DNA from: Glaciozyma antarctica PI12
Lineage: Eukaryota > Basidiomycota > Microbotryomycetes > Kriegeriales > Camptobasidiaceae
Length of the DNA: 64,000 bases
Assembly (NCBI GenBank): GCA_002917775.1
Contig: KZ627150.1
Span: 923,127-987,126, forward strand
Direction of reading: 5' to 3'
The translations under genes were made by a program, and so were the position numbers. This document shows positions 12,380 through 23,139 of this stretch, in pieces. How positions within the stretch are numbered: the first letter of the stretch is position 1; each line of letters opens with the position of its first letter. The notes below the pieces were generated by a model. The model was given only the letters and a program-made list of their open reading frames with translations, made no database searches and was not told where the DNA came from.

Positions 12380-13362
12380 ATGCTCTCCGAACTAGCTCTT
12401 CTCCGGCAGACGCCTTCCCACTTCCCAACCCTCGACCATCCTTCCGTTATTCGCGTCACCAAGGTCCCCGCCTCCGCCTCCGCCTCGGCGCCCCGGTCCT
12501 TCTACCTGCGGCAGCCACTCGACGAGCCGGGACCTGTCCTCGCCAAAACCTCCTTCATTCCCTCGTCTCTCGCCATCCACCTTATGCGGAACAAGAGAAG
12601 CTCTGCGATAGGCTACAAGTGGATCGAGGGATCGGTCATTACGAACATGGAGGACTTGCGATTGCGCGAACACCTCGTCCACTCCCTCACTACTGCTCAC
12701 GAACTGCCGTCCCAGGACGACGTGACTCCCTGGACCCTCCCCGAAGCCGTCTCAGCTATCGAATCAGCCATCCTTTCCTCACAACCCATCTCGCCCACCT
12801 TCCTCGGTAACGCCTTCGTCGCCGCTCCGAATCGCACCATCTTTCGCTCGAAATGCTTCGCTGGACGTACGTCGCCGCGCTCGCGAACGAGCTCTCCACC
12901 CTGGAGAGCCTGTGCAAGACTCCAGGCTACGCATACACACACGATCCTCCCTCCATCTTCGCCCGCACCCTCAGCCCTCTCATCATGAACCGACTCTTCC
13001 TCCTCGCCGTGCGCGACATCGCCGACCGCAACCCTCTCCCCTCCCTCTCCCTCTTCGCCTTCAACAATTACGCGGATCCACCTGCTGTTGGACTACTACG
13101 AGCCGCCCTTCGCTCGCAGCCGCACGCCCAGGTCCTTTCGCGTGCGGAGCTCTTCTCTGGGCCCGGCGGAAGGCTCAACAAGGAGCTCCCAGAGATCAAG
13201 GCGGGCGCTACGATCGTGCTGCACAACAATTCGGATGCGATTGGGCCGAACGTCGAGGCGGAGGGAGGGTTCGGGTCGCTCGATGGAGCTTTGGGAGTGG
13301 CGTCTTCGGCAGAGGCGGGGCTGCATCGAGGGAGGGCGGACCTGGTTTTGTTCATGTTTTAG
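12380..13362 (+). CDS. Hypothetical protein with an internal frame change
   Basis: Not recognised. Codon use looks coding. The N-terminal part from MLSELALLRQ runs through SFYLRQPLDEPGPVLAKTSF and IEGSVITNMEDLRLREHLV to IFRSKCFAG. Good coding sequence then continues in another frame: YVAALANELSTLESLC, FARTLSPLIMNRLFLLAVRD, GATIVLHNNSDAIGPN, and the end ADLVLFMF. A 59-nt GT-AG segment, 12867-12925, would restore frame but lacks a branch-like motif and would remove coding-looking sequence. A one-base indel is therefore equally possible. No signal peptide or clear membrane segment is seen; about 310 residues. The final exon could also continue past 13362 into the LAMTOR1-like frame (see findings). 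Confidence 0.5.
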
Positions 13363-13535
13363 ACCCGTTACCTTGTTTTTAATTAGCACATCGTCCTCAT
13401 CGAGTTGGCGAAGAGCGCAACGACAAATCATTTTGAGCTGGAGGAGCTAGAGGAACCTCCTCCTCCAGGTTGGCTCCGGCCTTGTCGCACCTTGTCTCGA
13501 GGTCCTCTTCAACAAGCTGGCTGGCCTATTCTCAG

Positions 13536-14588
13536 CATTCTTCTCGTGCTGTGGGCTACTAGGACCTCACGAGGACGTACGCACGCTCTCCCCGCCTTCG
13601 AAACGCCAGCCTCTGACGCCCCACCTCCTCCCTCCCATAGGATCCAGAGCGACAGGCCTTGCTCAACCCTGATATCCTTCCCGAGTGAGGCAGTTTCTCC
13701 AACCTCCTGCTATGCGCCTGCTGACTTGCTCGGCCCGCACAGAGCTTCAGTCCAGCCCGTCGGACGAACTACTGAGGAGCAGCTTGCAGAGCAAGACGCC
13801 CTCCGGCAGATCCTCAACGATGCCTCCGAGTGCGCCACCTTCTCCCCTCCTCTGCCCTCGCCCACTAAGTCAGGCGCACCCCCAGGCGGTTCGTAAACAT
13901 CGAGTCTCCCGCCCCCTTCTCCCGCTCGTCCCCCTATTCCTCCCGTTCCTCCTCTCCCACCTCGTTCGACTCTCCAACTCGACACCAACACGCCCTCGAC
14001 CGACACTCAACCTGGCGTCCCTCCGACGGGCCCGTCAGAGTCGTTCACCTCGGCACGCATTTCGACCCGCACGATTCGCCGGAGAGGGCCAACGGAGGGG
14101 AGAGGCCTATGAGCTCGCATTCGTTGCGCTCGATTGGCAGGGGAGTAGTCCTCAAGGGGAAGCCGTCACCGCTGGGGATGGTCGGGAGAGAGGTCGAGGA
14201 GGAAGGGGAGAGTCGTTATGGGACTATGGCGAGTTATAGGACTGCGAGGGAGGGGGAGCCGAGTGAGGACGAGGGGACGAGGGGAGAGGGAGGGAGGAGG
14301 ATGTGCGGGCGAGGTTGAAGGAGATTTGGAGCAGGGACGATAGCGTTGCGACGACGGAAAGCGAGATGAGCGAGAGGGAGATTGCGGAGTGGGCCGAGAT
14401 TGAGAGGAAGGAGGATCTCAGGGAGGAGCAGGTGCGTCGGTTCGTCGCGAGGAACGAACAGGTTGCTGACCGAGAGTGCTGTGCAGCTCAAGGTGGCGAT
14501 CCACGAGCTCGAAGAGTCGATGACCAGGTTCAAGCTCACGCCTGTAGGACCGCTCGTCGAGGAGCTGAGTGACGGGACTGGAGCATAG
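13536..14588 (+). CDS. LAMTOR1/Ego1-like lysosomal adaptor (5' end unresolved)
   Basis: Resembles the lipid-anchored scaffold of the Ragulator/EGO complex that tethers Rag GTPases and TORC1 at the vacuole. Visible coding starts FFSCCGLLGPHED with a CC pair suited to palmitoylation. Introns with ctgac motifs and checked frames then join DPERQALLNPDILPE to ASVQPVGRTTEEQLAEQDAL and RQILNDASE, the hallmark segment of the family. A Ser/Arg-rich low-complexity middle and a C-terminal helix (LKVAIHELEESMTRFKL) follow. No ATG exists between 13354 and this segment, so the expected MGCC start is missing. The frame also shifts in a G/A-rich tract at about 14264-14300 without a plausible intron. Family identity is likely but inferred from short motifs. 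Confidence 0.6.
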
Positions 14589-14684
14589 CGGCTGGCAAGG
14601 CGACGACGATACCCTCTTATAATTGATACCCACCCTCTCGCCGGCCGAAATCTGTGTACGTTGGGAGCTCGAGTTGCAAAACAG

Positions 14685-16874
14685 CTACTTGAACGAAAAG
14701 CGGTCCAGAGCTGCAGCCGTCCCAGATGCTGCAGACCTCGCCGCCAGCGCGTTCTGCTTCGCGAGGATCGTCGCCTTGCGCTGCTTGACCATCTTCTCCT
14801 TGATCGCGACCTTAGAAAAGGAGATAGGAATCATCAGCAACCACGACGACGAAAGAAAATGAACCCGACGCACCGTCTGAGGATCGACGACGTTCCTCCT
14901 CCGCTTGCGCAACATCTTCTTAAGCGTGCTGTTCCTTCCCCTCGCCCTCTTCTTCGCATCGGCCTTCTCGATCCTCGCCTCCTTCCTCCTCTTCCTCGCC
15001 TCCTCGTCCTCGTCCTCCTCTCCACTACTCTCATCATCGTCCTCGACCGCCTTGCCCGCCACCTGAAGCCTCTCCATCCTCGTCCGCTTCGAGAACGCGA
15101 CCGCCTTGAACCCAATCTTGTCCTCGTCAGGCGCCTTGACCGCCTCCTTGTCGAGCTTGCCGACCAAATCGACATCGAGCGTGATGAGGTCGAACGGAAT
15201 CTTGTCGAGAAGCGAGTTGACCTCCCTCTCGCGCCTGCGCCGCTTGCCCTCGAACGGATCCGCTTCGAGCGAATCAAAGTTGGGCTCTCCGGCGCCGGGG
15301 ATGACGAGCGAGGTGAAGCCGGCCGAGTGACCCACGCCGAGGACGTCGTCGAAGGGGCAGAAGCGGACATCGTGGACGGGGACGCCGGGGAAGGTGTGCG
15401 TCATGTAGGGAGGAGGGGGCATGCGAGGGTTTTGGCCGGGCTTTTGGAGATCGTTGAAGACCTGCGAGCGAGGCGAATTAGCATCGGCTGCGACGAAGGA
15501 AGGCACCGAGGGAACGTACGCTGATGTGGTTGCCCCATCCGAGTCCGAGGAGTCCCTTTTGACTGAACGCGGCACTCTGAGGCGTCTTCTTGAAGTGGTA
15601 CTCGTTCAAGACCGCCCACTTGCGCGTATCCCAGACTTTGACCGTACCGTCCAGTCCAGCGGTGACCATGCGAGTGCCGAGAGTCGAGGGATCCAACGCA
15701 ATCGAGACGACGGGTCCTCGGTGAGCTTGTAGCTGGACTTGAGGCTTCGAGACGGAGGGCGACCAAAGTGATACGGTTCCTGTGAGCAACGAAGAGGTTA
15801 GCCAGTATAGGTACAGCGACTAGAAGCGAGAGCTTGCCGTTCTGGTGGCCGAGATGAATGAAGGCGTTGTGAGGGTTCTGCGCCATCGTCTCGCACGAGC
15901 CCAGCTTTGTTCGCATCTCCGCCACGAGCTGTCCCGTCGACGTGTCCTGGTACTTGAGGTAGCCGGCGTTGCCCTGCGCATGAAAGCACGTCAGCTCCCT
16001 CGCTCCATCGAAGCTCCGCAACGCCACTTACGATCGTGGCCAGCAGAAAGTGATAGGGCAGGAACTCCATCTGGTTGACCTCGATATGGTTTCGCAGCTG
16101 ATGCACCTCGAGGCCGGATTTGTCGTAGATGTAGACGTACTTCTTCTGCGCGACCGCAAAGAACGACTCGTCGTGTAGCCAGCGGATCGCCCGAACCGTC
16201 TCCTTCAGGTGCAGCTCCGTATGCAGCCGTCCCGAATGCCAATCGAACGTCCCGACGTGTCCCTTCCTCCCAGCAATCGCCAAGTGCCTGCAGAACTCGT
16301 CGTTCATCAGCAGCAGCACTGGAGCTCCTCCTCCCACCACTCTGAGCTCACCTTCCGTTCCTCGTGTAATCAATACTGTACGGCCCAAACTCCTCCAGCT
16401 TTAAACTGAACGCCTTGCTCGCCACGCCAATCGCTGAGCTCTCCACAATCTCGTCCTGGGTGACTTTCCATGTCCGCTCGAGCTCCGTCTCGACTTCGAT
16501 CAGGCCTCCGTTGGAGTGGGAAAGGAGGAGGTCGTCATGCTCGTACGACTTCATCGACGAGGCTTTGGCGCTGGAGGTGAGGGCTTGGAGGTGGTGTGCG
16601 AGCTTCTTGTCGGGGACGGACTTGTTCTTGAGGTAGTTCTTCTCCATACGGGGCTTCGAGTACGTGTACTTCTTGAGCTCTTGCGCCGGAGGCACCCACT
16701 GCAAAGGTACATCAGCGGTGCGCTACGCGTGCCAGCGTAGCTCCTCACCTTGTCCTGAGCTGGAAGAGCACGGTTGCTGTTGGACAGCAGGCTCTCCTCC
16801 TTCCGGGGGCCCTTGGTTCGGGACGGCCGCGAGTCCGACTTGGGCAGCTTAGAGGTGCTGGCGACGGGCTGCAT
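14685..16874 (-). CDS. UTP7: U3 snoRNP / SSU processome protein Utp7 (WDR46)
   Basis: Nucleolar WD40 protein of the small-subunit processome, needed for 18S rRNA maturation. ATG 16874 ([14 protein letters not shown]) begins a basic N-terminus, followed by the family block with [23 protein letters not shown]40 propeller follows, with [72 protein letters not shown] and [20 protein letters not shown]. The BING4-type C-terminal domain ends in acidic and very basic stretches ([19 protein letters not shown]) and RFSFK. About seven exons; roughly 590 residues, as usual for the family. The stop lies 96 bp from the convergent gene upstream of it on the map. Confidence 0.93.
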
Positions 16875-17061
16875 GGTGGGCAAACTCGTGTCGTGAGGTC
16901 GTGGAGGCAAGAGGCAAAAGTCGAGAGCGAACCGAAGTGAGCGCGCCTCACGAAGTTTTTGAACAGCTTCGTCTGCGACCCTCTCTCGACCTCGACCAAG
17001 CAGGTACGCTCGATTGCGAACGATAATCGACTACAGCTGCTTTGCAAAGTCTATCAAGACC

Positions 17062-18532
17062 CTAAGCGAACTGAGGCAGCTTGTCCCACAGGCATTCGTC
17101 GACGAGCATCGTCACCACCACATCCACCGACGGCTTTCGCTCTTCGCTCCACCCCTTCAACTCCCGCAACGCTCCAGCCGCCACCTCCACCAGGTCATTC
17201 TCTCCGATGCCAAACGCGCCGAGAGACGTCTCCAGCCCAAGATCCTCGACGAGCTTCGCAACCGCGCGACTCAAGATTTCAGGCGCTTCTTCGTGACTTG
17301 TGCTCGGGAGGGTCGGGCGTAAGAGGGGCGGGAGGACGGGAGTAGTGGGATCGATTTCGGCGGGTGCGATCGGCGCGGTCGTGTAGGGAGGGAGGAAGGG
17401 GTGGGGGATACTGAGCACGGCGGTGTGCAGGTAGTGTTGGTCGGCGGAGTTGAGGACCCCAGGGGTGGTCCCAAGGAGGCGAATGGTAGGTGCCAGCGTG
17501 AGGCACGAGGTGATTCCGTGAGGGATCCTGAACGAATTCGAAAGAGGAGGCGTGAGTACCGCGAAGGATGGACGAGGCTTGACATGAACGCACCCGAACT
17601 TTGCGCCGAGTCGATGCCCAAGAGCGTGCGAAAGACCCATCGCCGTCTCGACGCGTACATTTCCGAGACTCTCCCAGGCGGCAATCTGGAGAGCAGCTCG
17701 GACGTTCAAGTCCGAGGGAAATTGGCGCGAGAGGGGGAGGTAGGTGAAGAGGGCCCGTAGTGATGAGAAGGCCAACGAGCGAGTGATGGGCGTAGAGGAA
17801 GGGCTGCAGTGGAGAGCGTCAGTCGAGAAGGGGAGTCTGGAGGAAGGAGAACGGCTCTACCGGTAGAGGTTCTCCACAGCGTGATCCAGCGCACGGATGC
17901 CCGTCGACAGCCACAGTACTTCGGGAGTAGCGGTGGTGAGATAAGGGTCGTAGATGATGAACTGAGTTCGTTTGAGCCCGTCAACACCTTCCCTTCAGCC
18001 CGAGCACCGAGAAAGGAGTTCGTACCTTGGGTGCCAGCTCTGCTCCGCGCACAGCAACCTTCTCGCCCTTTTCGTTCGTGTATCCCGCGTTCACAGTCAG
18101 CTCAGCGGCAGAGAGGGTCGTCGGGAGAGCTAGCTGAGGAAGGTAGCGTCCGTGCTTCGAATGGTGCAGGTACGAGACCGCCTTCGCCGCGTCGATCACG
18201 CTGCCGCCTCCAAACCCCACAATAGCCGTCGCGCCAGTCCTCTCCACCTCCTCCAGCGCCTTCCGAATCCCCTCCAGCGGCGAGTGCTGTCCAATTGAGC
18301 TAAACACTCCCGCGAGTCGTTGGCCGAGCTGAGCTTTGACGACGTCGAGCAGGGGAGAGGCGCCGAGGGAGCGACCGGTAAGGATGAGGACGGGAGAATC
18401 GGCGGCGATGTCGAGCTGGGAGAGGAAGGCGGGGAGGGAGGAGAGAGCGTCGGGGCCGTAGGAGACGCCGAGGAGCTGTGTGGGGACGTGCTTGCCCGCC
18501 TGGATGTGCGCGAGAGCGAGGTCTGCTGCCAT
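17062..18532 (-). CDS. Iron-containing alcohol dehydrogenase, maleylacetate reductase type
   Basis: Group III metal-dependent dehydrogenase of about 420 residues. The Rossmann part carries SPVLILTGRSLG and VGFGGGSVIDAAKAVSYL, the family nucleotide-binding signature. The catalytic part has IRALDHAVENLYR, GLSHALGHRLGAKFG and IPHGITSCLTLAPT with the metal-binding His residues. The first Asp of the set lies in the same region as in other members. The gap in hydrophobic text between GPDALSSLP and LTG is normal. Three introns are seen. Maleylacetate reductases act in hydroquinone/resorcinol-type aromatic breakdown; the exact substrate here is inferred only from similarity pattern. A divergent MFS transporter starts 276 bp away, which could supply or export the substrate. 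Start ATG 18532. Confidence 0.85.
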
Positions 18533-18808
18533 CCCGATGTGCGGCTGGTAGGTTAGAGGAAGAGCAGGGTTAGGTCGAGGAGGAAGAGCACAGAAACACC
18601 GACCAAACTGGACCGGTCGGAGCAGGCGGCAGAGCGAGATCGACCTGGCAGCTCTTCAACCTTCCGCGACAAAGAGGACGCGTTCTTCGACTGCTACGCT
18701 GGACTACACCTACAGCCCCCGCTTGGAGCAGCCGCCGCTCAGATCGTTCTCCTGCTGTGGGAGAGACTGGCCGGTCGTGCGTTCTACCCCGCACTCTTGA
18801 ACAGGCGA
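18533..18808. promoter_or_regulatory. Divergent promoter between Fe-ADH and MFS transporter
   Basis: A 276-bp divergent interval that probably serves both genes. No further coding sequence is supported. The first MFS exon is weakly defined, so its upstream edge could move. Confidence 0.4.
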
Positions 18809-21151
18809 ATGCTCCCAGCTCACGCGCTGTTGCCTTTGCAGCCCCGCTTCAGGCTTTCGAGGAGGGTTACATCTGACCTGGAAGACCGCGGCGTGGACCT
18901 TCAGCTCGAAGAAGGCGCTCCTGAGTCGACGGCGAGCTGCGCCGGCGCCTCGTCGACGTCGACCACCGGCGCCACTGCTCTGCCCCTTCAATCCCCGGTG
19001 ACCGAGTGGCAAGAATGGCGCAAGAACGACCCTGAGAACCCCTTATGCTGGAGCGCCTTCAAGAAGTGGAAGACGACGCTTTTGAGCTGCTTGTTGACCT
19101 TGCTGGTGTCCGTCTGCGCGTCCTTGCCGTTTCCTCCTCGTTGACGCAGCTTCGCAGATCATCTGTTTCGACGAGCTATGCGATTGGTGCTTCGTTGCAG
19201 ATGCGGGACCTCAACTGCTCGCGCGAGCTGTTTAATCTCGGGCTGGCAATGTGCGTCGCTCGCGCCGGATTCACTTGCTCCTCTAATCAAAGCAAGCACA
19301 GGTATGTTCTTGGGTGTGCTTTAGCACCACTATTGCTCGCTCCTCTCAGCGAGGTCTACGGCAGGTACTCTGTCTACATCACGACGTCAGTGCTTTGGAC
19401 CTGTGCGTAGATCTGCTTCCCTCCCCCTTCCGTTCCTAATGTCCGCTTCCAAGTATGCTTCATTCCTCAAGCACTCGCTCCAAATGTATCTGTCGTGATC
19501 GTGTTTCGCTTCGTCGCAGGCGTAAGGGATCTCGTGCGAGGAGCACGCAGAGTGCTGATGCTTTCGAAAGTGCGCAGCAAGCGCCGGTTCGACGGTTGTT
19601 GGAGGAACGATCGCAGACCTGTTTGATCGACGTGACCGTGGCTTCCCAATGGTTCGCAGGCTGCCTCTTTCTCGCTCGACGCCCTTCAAGCTCACGTATC
19701 GGTCGCAGGCTCTCTTTGCGTTTTCGGCCTTCGCAGGGACAGGACTTGGACCTGCGTACGGAGGCTATATTGCACAACGCCTTGGATGGAGATGGATTCA
19801 GTGGATTCAGGCAAGCTGACTTTTCCGTACCCGCAACGAGACTCAGCTGATCCCAGCTCACAGATGATGGCTTGCGGTGCTCTCACGCTCGCTATTGCGT
19901 TCTTCACGCACGAAACTCGAGGTTTGTGGCCTTTGCTCGTCTTCAGAAAAAGGACTTATCGTGCGACACAGGGACCGTCCTCCTCTCGCGGAGGGCCGCA
20001 AAGCTCCGCAAGACCACCGGCGACGGCCGTTACCAGTGTCGTTACGACGCCGAGCGAGCAAGTCTCAAGATCCTCGTCAAAGGATCTTTATCGAGGCCTC
20101 TCTGTGAGCCTAAAAGTGTGGTCCGCGTGTGGAGGCTGACCCAGCTGCGTTGCGCAGACCTGCTCGCGACGGAGCCGATTGTTTTCTTTTTTGCGCTCTG
20201 GATTGGTTTCAGCTGGGGTGAGAGGTTCGCTGAGCAGCTTGAGGAACGTTCTAATACCTTCACTTACAGGCGTCATGTACCTGTCTCTCGAGGCCGTGTC
20301 AGAGGTGCTGGAAACTGAGTACTCCTTTAACGAGGGAGAGACGGGGCTCGCCTTCCTTGCGATCGTGTGCGTCTATTCTGTCCTCCGCTATCCGAGAGCT
20401 CGCTTACTTACGAACGCTGTTATCAGGCTCGGAGGATTTATCGGGCTCGCCAGCATGCCGCTCCAGGAGAAGCAATATCACAGAAAGGGTGAGCCGACGA
20501 GTCCTTTTCCCAGCTTTCCGTTTGGCTTACGATCTGCTTGCAGTTGCTGCTCTGGGTCCTGATGCACGAATGTACTCTGCCTGCATCGGGGGTTTGCTGC
20601 TGCCCTTTGGCATCTTCATTTTCGCCTTTTCTCAAGGTCGAGGTCACTTCCTCGGTCCCCTCGCTGGTCTCACAATTATCTTTTCTGGGATCTTTACAAT
20701 CTACAGCGGCATGTTCAGCTATATAGCAGTGAGCGCAACTCTAGTGCCCGTCTTTATTCAGCTGACGCCTTTACAGGACACATACGGTCTCTACGCGAGT
20801 TCCGCTCTCGCTGGCACGTCGCTCGTTCGGAATCTTGGTGGCTTCTCCTTTCCCCTGTTCACCACAGTGCTCTACAAATCCCTAGGATACCAATGGTGCG
20901 TACCACTCTCTCACAACGCTACCGCAAAAAGCCGCTGACGGCGCTCCAGGGCTTCGTTCCTCGCAGGAATGATCGGACTCGCTCTCGCGGTCCTCCCGTG
21001 GGTCTTGCTGAGCAAAGGATCTCAGATACGAGCGCATGTTCGTCTTCTCTCCTTGCTACCTCACCGGCGAAGCTGCTAACTCACCTCGCAACAGTCCAAG
21101 ATTGCGAAAGCACAGCTTCGGGGAGGAGATGTGATTGAGGCTGTAATTTAA
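18809..21151 (+). CDS. MFS transporter (DHA1/TPO-like)
   Basis: Major facilitator with 12 predicted membrane segments and a cytosolic N-terminus ending WRKNDPENPLCWSAFKKW, a typical entry to helix 1 in fungal polyamine/drug:H+ antiporters. Motif A-like APLLLAPLSEVYGRYS follows helix 2. Frame-checked introns then link FRFVAG to CAASAGSTVVGGTIADLFDR and to ALFAFSAFAGTGLGPAYGGY. A charged central loop (SRRAAKLRKTTGDGRYQC) is followed by EPIVFFFALWIGFSWGVMYL, the SALAGTSLVRNLGGFSFPL region and the end GGDVIEAVI. Around nine introns. The first roughly 60 residues are low complexity and the start at 18809 is the first in-frame ATG. Substrate unknown; its neighbour is the Fe-dependent dehydrogenase. 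Confidence 0.85.
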
Positions 21152-21331
21152 CTCCGCGGTTTGTCCTAGACGCAAAGCTGCTACGGCGTGTCGCGGCTTT
21201 CCTTACTCTCCTACGCCTTCCGCTGCTGAGGAAGGCAGGATCGAATAAATGCGTCGCGTTCTCACCACAAACCTGAATGCGCGCGGAATCGCGTCCTCTC
21301 GTCCAGGCTCCTTCGTCTCCTTCACTCCGCG

Positions 21332-22379
21332 ATGGCTGAACCTACCTGCTGGCTGATGAAGGCGGAACCTGAAGAGCGCCTCGAACGGGGAATTGACGTG
21401 TGCGTCTGTCTGAGCGCGCTGAGCCCTCGCCGAAGGCCAGCTGAACCTGCTTCCCCTCTCAGGTCCTTCGGAATCGATAGGTTCGCCAAGGAGAAGGTGG
21501 GGCCGCTCCGTTCCTTGTCCGCGACCTGCTTGCTGACCGACTTGGCGCGTGCAGGTCACCAGCTGGGAGGGTGCGTTCGCGTTCTCCGTGATCAGAAGGG
21601 GCGGAAGCTGACGGCTTGCGCAGGCGTTAGGAACCACGAGGCGAAGAAGATCCTCAAGGAACGCATGAAGAACGGGCAGAAGGCGCTCATCTACCACTCC
21701 AACACGAAGCTGCCAGGCGTCGCGGGGACCGGCAAGATCGTTCGCGAGGGCTATCCGGACCACAACGCGTGGGATCCGTACGCTGAGCTCTCCTTGCGGG
21801 TGTTGCGTAGCTGAATCTCTCGCAGCTCGCACCCATATTACGATCCGAAATCGAAGGCGGACGCGCCGACCTGGTATATGGTACGGCGCTCTCTCCTCCT
21901 TCCTCCCGCATCGCTCACGATTCGCACAGGTGGACGTCGAGTTCGTCTCCAAGCTTCCCTTCTTTGTCCCCCTCAAGCTCCTCCAGACCCTCGCCGCCCT
22001 CAATTCTCCACCCGCGTGCACTCCCTACCTCACGCAAGGCCAATTGAACGCGATCAAGGTTCGCCGTTCCCTCCCCAGTGAGAGAGCACTGCTAACGGAT
22101 TGACTGGAGCAGAAGATGGCGCTGCTCAATCGGGGGAGGCTCTCGGTGCAGCCGGTCGAAGATGAGGTATATGAGGCGATCACGGAGCTTGGAACGAAGG
22201 GCGGCTGGGAGGAACTGATGCCGCAGAAGGGCAAGAAGGCGGTGAAGGTGAAGCAGGTGGAGGAGGAGGAGGAGGAGGAACCCGAGGGGAAGGAGAAGAC
22301 GAAGAAGGGGTCGAAGAGGAAGGAGCCCGCCGCACCGAAGGAGGGGACGAGGGCGAGCAAGAGGCAGAAGAAGGAGTGA
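21332..22379 (+). CDS. EVE-domain protein, thymocyte nuclear protein 1 family
   Basis: Small nuclear-type protein with an EVE (PUA-like) domain, a fold that binds modified nucleic-acid bases. [20 protein letters not shown] matches the usual start W-L-x-K-x-E-P. The rest of the domain is [72 protein letters not shown] and [12 protein letters not shown]. Splice joints at GAC-GT|G and GAG-G|GC were checked and keep frame. After the domain lies a strongly charged tail with an eight-Glu run and KRQKKE, probably a nuclear localisation segment. Roughly 280 residues. The biological role in fungi is poorly known. Confidence 0.9.
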
Positions 22380-22509
22380 GGTCGGATACGCTGTGAACAG
22401 GAGCGTCGCTTGTCGTACCGAATGGAGAGAGCTGGGCCGTCGAATCGCAAACCATACGAGCGCAAGCAGTATGCGACGGCGTTCCTCCAATGTACATCGT
22501 TCACAGTCG

Positions 22510-23045
22510 CTACACCTCCGGTCCAGTTCCTCCAGGCACCAACTGTGAGCCAAACATAGTCAGCTACTGCTCCGCCGCTGAACACGCCGGACTCACCATG
22601 CAGATGTTGTTGCCGTTCAGTAGCGTCTGCCCCAGCTTCGTCACCTTGCGTCCTGTAGGCGTGTTCTCGCTGCAGTCAAGCCTGCAGTTAGCTCCTTTTC
22701 TTTCTTTAGGTGCTCAGCGAGGGCAATCTCACTACTCCGTCACGTCTTCGAGCACCATGTCTGCCACAGGAAGGAGAAGTCAGCTTCGAGGTCGCCAGCA
22801 AGCGCCACGCCCGTCCAAAGAGCACGCCAGCGCCTCCTTGAGCTCCTTCAAGGGAAAGCGTACGTACTAACGTAGTCGTCAAACCCCAGCAGCGTGCCAG
22901 TGAACTCTCGTTCCCCCTTCATGACCACCCAGATCTTGGATCCAATCGCCTTGTCCACCTGTGTGGGACGGATCAGCAGAGCGCCGAGTCCTGAGTTAGC
23001 TCCAGGTATACGTACCAGCTCAAGGGGGAGGATAGTAGAGGCCAT
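22510..23045 (-). CDS. LSM5: U6 snRNA-associated Sm-like protein LSm5
   Basis: Subunit of the Lsm2-8 (U6 snRNP) and Lsm1-7 (mRNA decay) rings. All exons were read in frame. [10 protein letters not shown] is followed by [18 protein letters not shown] and [12 protein letters not shown] (Sm1 motif), then [27 protein letters not shown] and [10 protein letters not shown] (Sm2 motif), ending [10 protein letters not shown]. About 85 residues, the normal size, cut by four introns. The exon joint GTT-A|AC was checked. Start ATG 23045 lies 94 bp from the divergent PP2C gene; the stop is 130 bp from the convergent EVE gene. Confidence 0.95.
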
Positions 23046-23139
23046 TCTTGACGCGGGGTGATGGTTGGAGAACAAGAGACCTCGCGCCCGGAGTTGCTCT
23101 CCTTCTCCTTCTTCCTTCTCCCCTTTTTCGTCGCCAGAA
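23046..23139. promoter_or_regulatory. 94-bp bidirectional promoter, LSM5 / PP2C
   Basis: The two start codons are only 94 bp apart and read away from each other, so promoter elements and both 5' leaders must fit here or inside the genes. The interval ends in a CT-rich tract on the PP2C side. Confidence 0.5.

Noticed and set aside
22255-22285. GAG repeat in the EVE-domain gene as a microsatellite locus
   Set aside because: It encodes the acidic tail in frame and is short; no sign of expansion or a mobile element.
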